The notes beneath the pieces are model-generated. The model ran no database searches. It was not told the DNA's origin and saw only the letters and a list, made by a program, of their open reading frames with translations. This document shows positions 54,401 through 64,000 of a stretch of 64,000 nt of DNA, in pieces. Each line of letters opens with the position of its first letter. The first letter of the stretch is position 1. The translations under genes were made by a program, and so were the position numbers. The stretch is from Polyodon spathula (lineage: Eukaryota > Chordata > Actinopteri > Acipenseriformes > Polyodontidae), in the NCBI RefSeq assembly GCF_017654505.1, contig NC_054547.1, positions 23,612,346 through 23,676,345 of the forward strand, in the 5' to 3' direction.

Positions 54401-57160
54401 CTGGTGGTCCTGGAGGCCCTGGGGGGCCAGGCTGCCCATGCTGGGTGAGGAAGGACACACAGCAACGAGTTACCAAACTGAGACCATACAGTAGAGACTG
54501 AAGCCCACTGCTCTTGATCAACAGGGCAGCTACAGCAAAGGCAAGGCGCTGACTTCATTTTAGCTTCTTTAGTTGATTCAACACAAAAACACAAGGGTCC
54601 AGGTACGACTGTGCACATACTCAGAGTTTCTGAGCAGTTCCCTTTAGATGTTTTAAGCTGTTACATATTAATTAAATTGAATAAAACATGCTAACTGCAC
54701 AAAACACAAGTGTTCCATCAATCAGTGATTTAATATAGAGCCTGTCGTAATCAAACTAACCAAAACCTCAAATATTTTACATGTGATTTGTCCTATCTTT
54801 TTTTTATCCTGTCTTGTCATTGGCTTGCTTAAATAATGTGGATTTTCCTTCATCTCGTGGGATTTGGTTTGTCTCTGTCCCCAGGCTGTTCCTGCATACC
54901 CTTCCCCTCACTCACCTGCTGGTTCTGCACTCTGTGTCGGTTCCCCTTCCTCCCATTCACCCCTTTGTTGGAATTATTCTTGAAAAACAGCCAGGTGATC
55001 TTGGGGTCCACGAAGCGAGACTCTGAGGGGGCAGTATCCTGGAGAGAAGGAGGTGAGATGTTAGCATGAATATCAATAAGACACATATTGTGGGACAGAA
55101 AGTGATTGATACATTTGGAAAACACAAAAGAGCGGAATTCCAGGGAAGTGCTAGGATTCTAGAATGCTCTACTTTTAGAACTTACTGGGAATACTATGTT
55201 AAGGGCATCTCACTTCAAAAGGCAGAAGTCCAGAGCAACACAGAGAGTGTTGAGGGTATGGAATGGGAAACCTGGTCATGTTGTTGAGGTGAAACCACTT
55301 GGATTCTTTAAGACCCAACTTGACAAAGTTATGAGATCAATCATCTACTAGGAATTGGATGGGCTCACTTGGGCTGAATAGCCTCCACTCGATCATACAT
55401 TTTCTTATCTTAAGAGGTGGAAGTGACATTTGATACACCATATAATCATTTGATATAACATTTAACGTTTAACATTGGGCACATTGGGCTTTTACTTAGA
55501 TTTCTTTGATAATGCTTTATGTTTCATATATAAGCCCATATGTAATAAATCCAATAACAAACATTTCAACTAGAAGTTATAGTCATTGTCACTGAACTAG
55601 TGACATTTCTTTTAGTATTTCTAAATTCAGCATTAATGAGATTTAAATAGTTACAGAAGAATTCAAAGTCCACAGGTGTCTCATACCAGCCTCAGGACTG
55701 TGTTAGAAATTCCCGACCCGCAGGAGGATTATTTTATAACACAGCTGCTGGAACAACACACCCAGTTACTGAGAACACCCAGCCTGCTTGCATTGAGATC
55801 TCAGAAACCAGTCTAGCATGGTCCAGTCAACCGTCTCTTCTAGAGATATACTGCAGTGTAGCATGATAAAAGCATAGGAAAGGAAAACACAGCAAATGCA
55901 TGATAAATTAGAGGCAAAAGGAAATGGGAAACATGCATGGTAAAGCATCGTAAAAGAAAGAATAGTGATAAGCCTTTAAGCACAGCCTCTAATGAGACCT
56001 TTGCATGTTCCACCCCAACCCTCGTGAGCACAAACGTTAATGCAGGGCTCTCCCTGTGAGCTCCCTGTGGGCCCCCAGCCAAGGTCTGCAACTCAGCACA
56101 ACCAGGATTCAAACCAGCAAGCTCCTGACTTCATGATCATCCTGCAGACATACGACTTTACTAGATTAGCCAGTAAGGAGATTTTAAAGTTGGAGACAAA
56201 CTTTAAGACATTGAAGAGGACTGCTAGTTGTTGACCACTTAATTTAGTATCACGACATAGAAGGTACTGTTGAGCAAGTTTCATATTACATCCAGAGAAA
56301 GACCTTCACTATTTTGTGCCAAACAAAGCAGTTAGACCAAGAAAAAGGAGAAGACTCACGGGCCAGACATAAAACAACAAGACCTGTCAGTAAGGACCGC
56401 ATTCCTATGGGAAGCACCAATGCGAAATATGAGAATAGCATTCCTATGGGAAGCACCAATGTGTAATATAAGGATAGCATTCCTATGGGAAGCACCAATG
56501 TGTAATATTGTCAATGCAGTTGCAGCTCTAAAAGATTGGCATACTTTCATTCTATTAATGTTTTACATTCTTAAACAAATCCTATCAGAACTATTTCTCC
56601 CAAGAGCCACAGGGTTATAAACACAACACCTCATTGAAGGCTCTTTACAGTAATGATAGTTGATATAATCAACACAGTTTAGTGCTGTTTCTGATCACTG
56701 GGGTAAATAGAGACTACAGCATGGACGTTCATAGTCCTGTAGTTATTCCATGAAGAAGGATTCCTAAATAACCCAGGAGCCCCTTGAATGAATATAGATT
56801 TCAAAAAGAGATCTGGAAAAACAATATTCACTCAGGACCGCCGAATATGAATAGTGGGTAGATGGTATTTGCTAAAATATACTTTTGTCACTATGGGGAA
56901 AACCTAAAACAAAGGAACGATATGCTCTGCTGCAATTTTGAAAAATAAAAAAAGACACTTGGACGAGCACTGGTATTAGTACTAAATCATTAAAGGCAGT
57001 GAACTCTCCTCTGACCTTCACTCTTTCCTGCACTATTTTGACCAGATGATTCTCCCGCGTCTCTCCCTCCCATAAGAATCTTTTTCCCTGGGACATTAAT
57101 TCTCTTGACAGAGATACTGTATAGATATCTGACCACTAACTGAGAGAAATTAAGAGAGAT

Positions 57161-57232
<72 letters not shown>

Positions 57233-57538
57233 CGCTGAGAACATGAAATAAGTCTTGTCAAAACAATTATTTATTTATTTATTTTTACAAAAAATGAATT
57301 TGCATTCATTTATATCAATAGGCACATTAGGTCTGACCATCTCTCTCTCTCTCTCTCTCTCTCTGAAAAGAAATGTTCACTCAATACTATTATAAGTCAG
57401 GGACAGTCTTGCCAACCAACTGTGATAATACTGCAATAACTCAACTAACGAATCGGTTTGCATATAATGGATATACTGCTGGTGATGGTGACACATTCAC
57501 TGCCCAGGAAATACAAGCCAAAGAGAAGACAGAATACT

Positions 57539-57571
<33 letters not shown>

Positions 57572-57966
57572 GTCTGCCTGTCCATCCATGAGCCATATGT
57601 TTTTAAAGTACATCTTCTTCACATCACAAACACATGGAAATCCCATAAATTATTCATGAGACAGTATAAACTGCATTTTATATACCAGTACCAAAAAAAT
57701 ATTTGGAGCTATTTCTATTGGAAAAATGACAAAAGGTGTTACAGGACAAGAAAAAGTCAAATGCATGACTATGCTTTTACCACAGTTAGTTGAATAAACA
57801 TCTCTAAGTGATAACACTGACATGACCGTACCAGGTTGTTGAGGCTGGGTTGGGTGGTGGAGTCCCTGCCAGTCTCTGTCCTCTGTGTGTGTTGGTCTGG
57901 GCTGCCCCTCAGTCCCCTCTCCGCCCAGCCTCCCCACACCAGCAGCACGCAGAGCAGGGGCAGCAT
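43216..57966 (-). CDS. erfe: Erythroferrone precursor (eight exons, intact)
   Basis: Erythroferrone (FAM132B, CTRP15) is a secreted hormone made by erythroid cells; it binds BMPs and lowers hepcidin, releasing iron. Exons on the minus strand: 57966-57832, 55038-54916, 54440-54329, 51852-51656, 50415-50301, 45938-45848, 44716-44638 and 43314-43216. All phases agree and no internal stop occurs: 951 nt, 316 residues. Signs: signal peptide MLPLLCVLLVWGGWA; DPKITWLFFKNNSNKGVNG, the ERFE-specific WLFF/GVNG block; a collagen stretch of six G-x-x triplets; EELLEEFRALLK; then the C1q-like head ending FIQKGSSFSGILLGV. Adipolin (C1QTNF12) is the closest alternative, but GVNGRK and the ilkap neighbour favour ERFE. 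An upstream in-frame ATG (57996, MPQGSEVRQAM) is a possible start; I prefer 57966 because the signal peptide begins there. The acceptor of exon 4 is weak and its start uncertain. Confidence 0.9.
44638..44716 (-). CDS. erfe: erfe exon 7
   Basis: The acceptor GCCTTCTCCCCAG and the donor GTACTA enclose 79 nt encoding SLETIAGGGSAGSLFTVLAT then GTLYLQ. This corresponds to SLEAIMG...LFT--NG-LYLQ of ERFE; a Gly-rich GGGSAG replaces the usual LESSSE. Confidence 0.9.
44900..45085 (+). repeat. Dispersed repeat family C, copy in an erfe intron
   Basis: TATGTCACACATTTTTGCAT, GGAGAACTTCTTATCAAATTG and TTCTGTACATGCTGTTGAT, same order as at 32075 and 33480. Confidence 0.6.
45245..45314. repeat. Short inverted repeat (hairpin) element
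   Basis: AGCACCATCTAGTGAAC on the left and CCACTAGATGGTGCT on the right flank a poly(A) loop. About 70 bp; resembles the tiny 'AGC-CC-TCTAGTGG' hairpin repeats common in fish introns. Confidence 0.65.
45848..45938 (-). CDS. erfe: erfe exon 6
   Basis: The acceptor CCCTCTCCACAG and the donor GTGAGT enclose 91 nt encoding HRECHRKLQPRPGDCIRVSI then CIQSLCQHN. The paired cysteines CIQSLCQ are shared by ERFE and adipolin. Confidence 0.92.
48050..48990 (-). mobile_element. Penelope-like element, 3' fragment
   Basis: On the minus strand 48894-48637 reads the C-terminal GIY-YIG-endonuclease region: HALKTRIAEHHNTIRCKNET, VAAHFIEAKH, SSFRYVGIEKV and a final LKREAFGSIM. Its downstream text AGGCTTTGCAGCTGAAACGT with TTGTCAATAAATG (48115-48160) is the usual 3' end of this class. 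Truncated 5', poly(A/T) tract at 48416-48440, so inactive. Lies in erfe intron 5. Confidence 0.82.
49196..49909. mobile_element. Solo LTR (714 bp) with ATAC target duplication
   Basis: Ends TGTAGCGACCC and GGGTCGTAACA form inverted repeats with TG..CA. ATAC occurs on both sides (49192-49195 and 49910-49913). Interior is purine-rich (GAGAGGGAGT-type). In an erfe intron. A 143-residue minus frame at 49315-49833 is a composition artefact. Confidence 0.78.
50301..50415 (-). CDS. erfe: erfe exon 5
   Basis: 115 nt after the acceptor CATTTAG, ending at the consensus donor GTAAGT. Encodes QPAGGDSLIQRGQGFNISSG then RYTAPVSGFYQLTASLLI, the SGRY-APV-GFY core of a C1q-like fold. NIS is a possible N-glycosylation site. 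Confidence 0.92.
51100..51240 (+). repeat. Dispersed repeat family, copy 3 (partial)
   Basis: CATTTCATCTCAATAGTGTTTT, ATGTTACTGGCTGAAAG and AAAGTCAGTCAACAGGG match the copies at 24.9 and 36.6 kb. Confidence 0.5.
51656..51852 (-). CDS. erfe: erfe exon 4 (5' end uncertain)
   Basis: Ends with a GTGAGT donor after IQTAFHCQLKGNSMVRRRSL then LELSDFTF, matching the ERFE/adipolin AFLCRL---LVERR-LHEL. Upstream in frame is EPSVRCPLCDGQGDEP, a Cys-x-x-Cys segment. The acceptor used here (GGCAG at 51853-51857) has a weak pyrimidine tract; it was chosen because it alone keeps the phase from exon 3. Confidence 0.75.
53719..53920 (+). repeat. CR1/L3-type repeat fragment
   Basis: ATAGAACATAAGACCATAAA and TATATGCCATACCCTCAACA are degraded forms of the 25889-26420 family. 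Confidence 0.45.
54329..54440 (-). CDS. erfe: erfe exon 3 (collagen stretch)
   Basis: The acceptor TCCTTCCTCACCCAG and the donor GTAAGA enclose 112 nt. Residues HGQPGPPGPPGPPGPPGLPG give six G-x-x triplets, followed by PALPPEELLEEFRALLK. The same order, collagen then LL-EF-LLK, is diagnostic of ERFE and adipolin. Confidence 0.95.
54916..55038 (-). CDS. erfe: erfe exon 2
   Basis: The acceptor CTCCTTCTCTCCAG and the donor GTGAGT enclose 41 codons: SRFVDPKITWLFFKNNSNKG then VNGRKGNRHRVQNQQ. The basic GRKGNRHR segment sits where mammals have a proprotein-convertase-rich region. Confidence 0.93.
55330..55412 (-). repeat. CR1/L3-type repeat fragment, inverted
   Basis: Read in reverse, AAGATAAGAAAATGTATGATCG and a 'GGAGGCTATTCAGCCC' block match the start of the same family. 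Confidence 0.5.
56398..56510 (+). repeat. 39-bp tandem repeat, about three units
   Basis: ATTCCTATGGGAAGCACCAA is repeated at 39-bp spacing with small changes. Located in erfe intron 1; unit length is a multiple of three by chance. Confidence 0.85.
57164..57227 (+). repeat. (TA)n microsatellite
   Basis: About 63 bp of TA in erfe intron 1. Confidence 0.95.
57832..57966 (-). CDS. erfe: erfe exon 1 (signal peptide)
   Basis: MLPLLCVLLVWGGWAERG is a signal peptide with a hydrophobic core and a likely cleavage near WA-ER. It is followed by a polar Thr/Ser/Gln-rich stretch ending SLNNL and the donor GTACGG, phase 0. Confidence 0.85.
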
Positions 57967-58019
57967 GGCCTGGCGCACTTCTGAACCTTGGGGCATCTCC
58001 CTGCCTCGCAGTCTGGACA

Positions 58020-58680
58020 AGCAGTCTCTATGCAGTATGCCTCCTCTATATGGGTCACTGGTTTCACTCGTTTTTATTTCCTGTCTTCCTCTTTGTCCTC
58101 ACGTTCCTTTTCTATCCCCCTCCTCGTTCTTATTTACTTTTCTTCAATTAGTTTTGCTCTTGTTTTCTATTTATTCTTTTTCTATTTTACTTTTTCATTT
58201 TTATTTTAGTCCCTTTAATAATCTTCTTAACACTTATTATTACCTTGTTGGGTTTTAGAAAATCCCTTTTTCTATGATTGCTTTTTCTATTCTCACTTTA
58301 CTTTCCTCTTCCTTGCTGCTCCCCTCCTCTCATGCCATGGTGCTGAGTAGCCTCTCACTGTGCGGAGAAGCCCATGACACAGCAAGCAGGGAGCCCCCTC
58401 ACTCGGAAGGAAAGTTGGGACATCTTCTTGGTAAAGCACTCAGGGGAAAGCCACATCTCTTCAGAGAAACACCACAGTCTTGCTCCAATCCGTTTGCAAC
58501 ACTGAAGACGGGTCCTCAACACTGGAAGATCTCAATTGCTTCTTATTTTCAGTGTCCCCTCCAGAATGCCCTGTCTAGATACAGACAGCTGGGCTGGAAT
58601 CAGCTGGTAAACTGAAGCTGTCAGTGCAGAACCTCTAGGCTGCAGAGACCTGATCCCTGCCTCTCTTCACCGTGAAGCAC
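58020..58680. other. Upstream region of erfe, no second gene seen
   Basis: Likely holds the erfe 5' UTR and promoter. A T/C-rich tract lies at 58080-58320. No TATA box or binding site can be assigned with confidence. Confidence 0.35.
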
Positions 58681-58764
58681 AGGAATGAACAGCATGCAGG
58701 AAACTCCTGCCTCTTTATGCAGAGGATCTGGACTCTCTTTCTTGTATTAGCTCTCTCAATCCCC

Positions 58765-58767
58765 CAC

Positions 58768-58830
<63 letters not shown>
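58765..58830 (+). repeat. (TC)n microsatellite
   Basis: About 60 bp of TC, upstream of erfe. Confidence 0.95.
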
Positions 58831-58832
<2 letters not shown>

Positions 58833-59485
58833 TCTCCACATTCTAACCACCCTGTTTAACCATGTGTTGATTTCGAAGAGTTCACCAAGACATTTGGTTT
58901 CCCCAGGGTCCTACTGTCTGCCTGTTTAGAGCAACAAGAAGACTTTTAACCCCCTGCTGTGGCATATGAGGCATATGAACAAGACACTTCAAAGCAAACA
59001 AAGTCTCTTTAGCCATATGGGCAGTCAATCGGAATCTCATGGGTTTTGTAGTGTTTTTGTATGATGTAATAGAAAAGTGACACAAAGTTCCCAGTTTAAC
59101 CCCTACAAGCATAACCAAATTTGGGCCTGGAGGAAGAACAACAGTTCAGTTTTATACAGGGGCTGTGCCAGTTCAGATAGTCCAGGCTGAGAGACTAATG
59201 CTCTATAAACATACACATTCAATGTCTCCATCTGCACCATGTAACTAGTCTATAAAACTCAGTTCTTTCTCATTTCAGTATCAAACCGCTTGCAGTCTGC
59301 AATCCAATCTGCAACCGGACTGCACACAAATATTGCCTCTCTGTATTACTTTTTCACCTACCTTCAACATTTCTGTGTTGTTCAATTCATGTGGAATATG
59401 ACTGACTCAAGCAAGGAGCAGTTCTACTTATGTGGTTCAGCTGAGCTGGTTCAGTAAGCACATAGAGGTACTAATCTATGCTGAA

Positions 59486-59890
59486 GTGCATAAGAACATG
59501 AGAACATTTCAGCCCACCATTGCTCATCCAGTGCTGGGTCTCAAAGGATCTCAATGATTTAGCATTAACATGTATAGTTAACCTTTTCATAGCCTCGTCT
59601 CTCTCTGTGTGAAGAAGTGTCTCTCTACACTTACTTTCAATCTGGGTCCTCTGTTCCCTGTTTCTGTACTGTGTAATTAATGTTTTAGCTAAGGTTAAGT
59701 TTGTCAACTCCTTTTAAGATTTTAAAGACTTCAGTCAAGTCCCCCTAATTCTTTTTTGTTCTAAGCCTAATAAACTCAGTCCCCTCAATCCTCTTAGCTC
59801 ATTCCTTTAAACCCTTGGATTACTCTGGTTGCTCTTTGCTAGACTCTCTCCAGGGCCACAATGTCCTTTTTGTAATGTGGTGTTCAGAAT
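59486..59890 (+). repeat. CR1/L3-type repeat fragment
   Basis: GCATAAGAACATGAGAACAT, GTGTGAAGAAGTGTCTCTC, CCTTTTAAGATTTTAAAGAC and CTCTCCAGGGCCACAATGTCC, the longest of the copies in this part of the window. Confidence 0.6.
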
Positions 59891-60154
59891 TAAACACATT
59901 TGAAGACATTGAAAAACACTTTATGTTGAAACATTTGTCAATTTTAGTTTCTGTTAGTGTTTCTAGATTCAGCAGTAGTGTGTTTAATAGTTATTCTAGA
60001 AACTCCCCACTGTTGAAACCATAACAGGAAAACAAACATGAAATTGCAAAAATGAGCACACCCATCCTCTGCCTTATCAACCAGCACCTGGATATTCATG
60101 GATTTCTTTTGGCCTTCATTAGAATAAAGGGTGGGGGAAACATTACTGGAACTG

Positions 60155-61405
60155 AGAGCTAAATGCCAGTACTGTTTCTGTTTTAAATGACAGTACCTTT
60201 TCTATTCTAAATGCCAGTACAGTTTCTGTTCTAAATGACAGTACTGTTTCTGTTCTAAATTACAGTATTTTTTTTCTATTCTAAATGACAGTACTGTTTC
60301 TATTCTAAATGACAGTACTGTTTCTATTGTAAATGCCAGTACTGTTTCTGTTCTAAATGACAGTACTGTTTCTATTCTAAATGCCAGTATTGTTTCTGTT
60401 CTAAATGACAGTACTGTTTCTGTTCTAAATGACAGTACTTTTTCTATTGTAAATGCCAGTACTGTTTCTGTTCTAAATGACAGTACTGTTTCTATTCTAA
60501 ATGCCAGTATTGTTTCTGTTCTAAATGACAGTACTTTTTCTGTTCTAAATTACAGTACTGTTTCTGTTTTAAATGACAGTACCTTTTCTATTCTAAATGC
60601 CAGTACAGTTTCTGTTCTAAATGACAGTACTGTTTCTGTTCTAAATTACAGTATTTTTTTTCTATTCTAAATGACAGTACTGTTTCTGTTCTAAATGACA
60701 GTACTGTTTCTGTTCTAAATGACAGTACTGTTTCTATTGTAAATGCCAGTACTTTTTCTATTCTAAATGCCAGTATTGTTTCTGTTCTAAATGACAGTAC
60801 TTTTTCTGTTCTAAATGCCGGTACTGTTTCTGCTTTAAATGACAGTACCTTTTCTATTCTAAATGCCAGTACTGTTTCTGTTCTAAATGACAGTACTGTT
60901 TCTATTCTAAATTACAGTATTTTTTTCTCTTCTAAATGACAGTACTGTTTCTGTTCTAAATGACAGTACTGTTTCTGTTCTAAATGACAGTACTTTTTCT
61001 ATTCTAAATGCCAGTACTGTTTCTGTTCTAAATGACAGTATTGTTTCTGTTCTAAATTACAGTATTTTTTTCTATTCTAAATGCCAGTATTGTTTCTGTT
61101 CTAAATGACAGTACTTTTTCTGTTCTAAATGACAGTATTGTTTCTGTTCTAAATGGCAGTACTTTTTCTGTTCTAAATGCCAGTACTGTTTCTGTTTTAA
61201 ATGACAGTACCTTTTCTATTCTAAATGCCAGTACTGTTTCTGTTCTAAATGACAGTACTGTTTCTATTCTAAATGACAGTATTGTTTCTGTTCTAAATGC
61301 CGGTACTGTTTCTGTTTTAAATGACAGTACTGTTTCTGTTCTAAATTACAGTATTTTTTTCTCTTCTAAATGACAGTACTGTTTCTGTTCTAAATGCTGG
61401 CATGC
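60155..61405 (+). repeat. 24-bp minisatellite (about 51 units) with higher-order structure
   Basis: Unit close to CAGTACTGTTTCTGTTCTAA plus ATGA. Positions 6, 14 and the ATGA/ATGC/ATTA end vary between a few alleles of the unit, and a T-rich variant (GTATTTTTTT) recurs. A multi-unit block starting with the CAGTACCTTTT variant recurs at 60191, 60577, 60843 and 61205, that is at 11 to 16 unit spacing. The array ends abruptly at a CTGGCATGCC sequence. Confidence 0.93.
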
Positions 61406-61655
61406 CAGTGTTCTGTTTCTGAACAGATCTAGACACTAACACAGGAGTGACTCAGTAAACGATCTCCATGACCTTTAGGAGCACATCAATGGTAGCTGAT
61501 GGTGAACTCTTGTTTTTTTATATCCTGTATTTACTGAGATTGAAAAAATGGGGAACCTAAGTGCTGATTGTGTCTGTCCATCTGATAACTGCTTTGATTT
61601 TGCCCACATCTTTAACAGCTGTTCATCAGTGGTGGCTGGAAGAGAAAAAGACACA

Positions 61656-64000
61656 TTAAGTTAACTTTAAAGGAAGTAATGGAAGACAGGGCATTCTGAG
61701 ATGATCAACGTGGGAGAGAAAGCATTGCCATGCTTTGTAAAATATATCAGTATTTCCCCTGAGTGTGAACTTTATTAAATCTAATATAAGGAATTGAATA
61801 ACATCTCTAATCCAGTGAAAATATAAGGGTGAGGCAGCTTGCTTCCAACCAAATAAAATGAGCCAATAGAGTTGCAAAGGCCATGTTGTTTGACTGCTGT
61901 CCAGATAGATGGACATTGCCAGGTACTACCCCGAAAAGTGCAATTAGTGGGGAGGGGTCAATATGCCCTTGTAAGGTCTGAGAAAGAGTCTCAAACATAG
62001 ATGTCCAGAAAGGAGTCAACCCAGAACAGGACCGGAACATATGAATAAGAGAAGCAAGAGCTAGTTTGCACAGGTGTCACAGGTTGGATCCAGTTCAGGG
62101 TAAACCCTGGCCAACTTGACTTTTGATAAGTGGAGACAATGTAAAATCTTGAACTGAATCAGACCATGTCGAGCACAGGCAGATGAGGAATGCACACGAG
62201 CAAGAATGGATTCCCAGGTATCCTCTGTAAACCTTCCTCCTATATCTTGTTCCCACAAGGTTTTCAGTGTTGATAGAGAGGGGCAATGCATAGACAGTAT
62301 GACATTATACATTTTAGATTTAACTCCTCTGCCGTCCGGGTGGATATCCAGCAAGGAATCAATAGTGGATTTGAGAGGTTGCTGAGGAAATGAGCCAGTT
62401 TATTACACAAAGTCACGTATTTGCAAATAACGGAAAAAGTGTGTTTGTGGTAAGTGATACTTCTGGGAGTGTTAGTAAAATGATTGTCAATATATAAATC
62501 TCTCAGTGACGTATACCATTTCTGTACCATACACTAAAAGAAGGAGGGAACACATGGTTTACATCTACAGGGGCAGACATAGACAGATTGTAGACCAAAT
62601 TTCTGCCTAAACTGAGCCCAAATCCAGAAGGATTTACATACCAGTGGATTAATACTAAACTGAGAGATAGATAGGGGAAGGGAGGAGCATAAAAGAGCTG
62701 GCAATGAAGTACCCTGACAAGAATCAGCTTCCAGGGTGTATTTATCTTGACAGAGTTAATGCGGCCAGCCAATAACAGAGGAAGCTTAAAAAGTATAAGC
62801 TATAAAAATATGAGTGAGTAACTGTAATACCCAGGTAGGTGAAGCTATTGAGTGCAATCTTGAAGCAGAAATTATCAAGGGGGCACCGGTGGGCTGCCGC
62901 ACTGTTAGGGAAGAGTTCACTCTTGTGTAAATTGAGTTTATACCCTTAAAATCTACTAAATTGCTCAAATATAGCTAAGGCATGGGGGAGAGAGGACATA
63001 GGATTAAAAATATATAAAAGATCATCTGCATTAGAGATACCTTCTGCTCTTGACTCCCTCGAATTATACCCTGCACCTCTTGATTTTCATGCAAAAACAA
63101 TGAAAGAGGTTCAATGGCAATTGCAAAGGGGAGGGGTGAGAGAGGGCAACCTTGTCTTGTACCTCGGTGGAGAGGGAAGAATTTAATGTGTGTTGTTTGT
63201 GCAAACTGAAGCTGATGTGGAGGTATATAACAGTTTAATCGAAGAAATAAAATGTGACCAAAGCCAAACCTGTGCAGTGTAGTGAATAAGCAATCCCACT
63301 CAACACAATCAATTGCCTTCTCCACATCAAGTGAAACAATGACCTCCGGGCAAGGGGAAAGTGGGAATAAATATTATATTGAACAAATGGCGAAGATTAA
63401 AATATGAATGTCTACACTGCACAAACCCTATCTGGTCAGAGGAGATTGTGGAGGGGAGAAAGAATTCAAGACACTAGGGTCTTAGCAAGAATTTTAAAGT
63501 CTGCATTAAGGAGAGATATAGGGCGGTATGAGTCACACTCGAGAGGGTCTTTATTCGGTTTCAACAGTAGCGATATGGAGGCTTGGCACAACGTTGGGCA
63601 TAAAGACAGCAATGAAAAAGATTCAGTAAACACAGTGCTCAATAAAGGAGATAAACTAGAACTAAGTTTCTTATCAAATTCTATAGGAAACCCATCTGTG
63701 CAAGGAGATTTACCACTCTGCATTGATCTAACAGCCTCAGTTATTTCATCTGGAGATAATGGCTCATCTAGGTGGGCTTTAGATTGTGGATCAACAGTTG
63801 GAATAGAAAGGTTCTCAAAAAAGACTCAATTAACAAAGGAGCTGTGGGAGATTCAGATTTGTAGAGAAAAGTAAAAATGTTTAAATTGGTCATTGATCTC
63901 CTGCTGGTCTGTTGTAGGCTGGCCTGACAGTAAATTAATTTGTGGGATCAAATGTGTGGCTACAGATTGACGCAACTGGTGTGCCAAAACTTTGCTGGCC
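61656..64000 (-). mobile_element. L1-type LINE, 3' part (continues past window)
   Basis: The minus strand holds ORF2: 63723-63466 GKSPCTDGFPIEF then LLKPNKDPLECDSYRPISLL (reverse transcriptase finger and motif 2); 63325-62975 EKAIDCVEWDCLFTTLHRFG, RGTRQGCPLSPLPFAIAIEP; and a catalytic ADDLLYIF near 63030 in a shifted frame. The C-terminal region follows to 61656, with several frame breaks. The endonuclease and ORF1 would lie beyond 64000. Defective copy. Confidence 0.88.

Overview
This is vertebrate nuclear DNA, almost certainly from a ray-finned fish. It has spliced genes with large introns, a tRNA gene, long TA, TC and ATT microsatellites, two Tc1-type transposons, a DIRS element, a Penelope-like element, an L1-type LINE and several solo LTRs. 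A non-teleost fish with an old genome duplication (sturgeon or paddlefish) would fit the repeat style and the half-decayed gene set, but the species is a guess. The window is not bacterial; there are no operons or CRISPR arrays.

Gene layout: (1) about 250-648 (+) is a dead copy of a DUSP14/18-type phosphatase. (2) 2689-5509 (-) is polr2d (RNA polymerase II subunit RPB4) in four exons, all recognisable, but with an in-frame TAG at codon 29. (3) 5867-5938 (-) is tRNA-Gly(TCC). (4) Three surviving exons of ilkap (+) lie at 6923-7029, 33741-33822 and 37036-37214. The first two carry substitutions in PP2C motifs, the last has a frameshift and a stop, and the 5' and middle exons were not found. (5) 43216-57966 (-) is a complete eight-exon erfe (erythroferrone, fam132b) gene whose exons join in phase to a 316-residue protein: signal peptide, short collagen stretch, C1q-like head. 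erfe and ilkap are tail-to-tail, as they are in human 2q37.3, which supports both calls. (6) Orphan exon-like segments with good splice signals lie on the minus strand at 19175-19262 and, less certainly, 13506-13548; I do not recognise the gene.

Most of the rest is repeat. 6.1-10.8 kb holds DIRS sequence, with a solo LTR (5-bp target duplication) inserted in its tyrosine recombinase. 11.6-13.1 kb is an inverted-repeat element with a TTAA-flanked piggyBac-like MITE nested inside. 22.45-22.94 and 34.72-36.58 kb are TAA-flanked Harbinger-like elements. 32.2-33.5 and 40.7-41.9 kb are Tc1 elements, the second between two TA microsatellites. 48.0-49.0 kb is a Penelope-like fragment, 49.2-49.9 kb a solo LTR, 60.15-61.4 kb a 24-bp minisatellite with higher-order structure, and 61.65-64 kb an L1-type LINE leaving the window.

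The best biological story is differential gene decay: an intact iron-regulatory hormone gene (erfe) sits between eroding neighbours (ilkap, a DUSP, and possibly polr2d).
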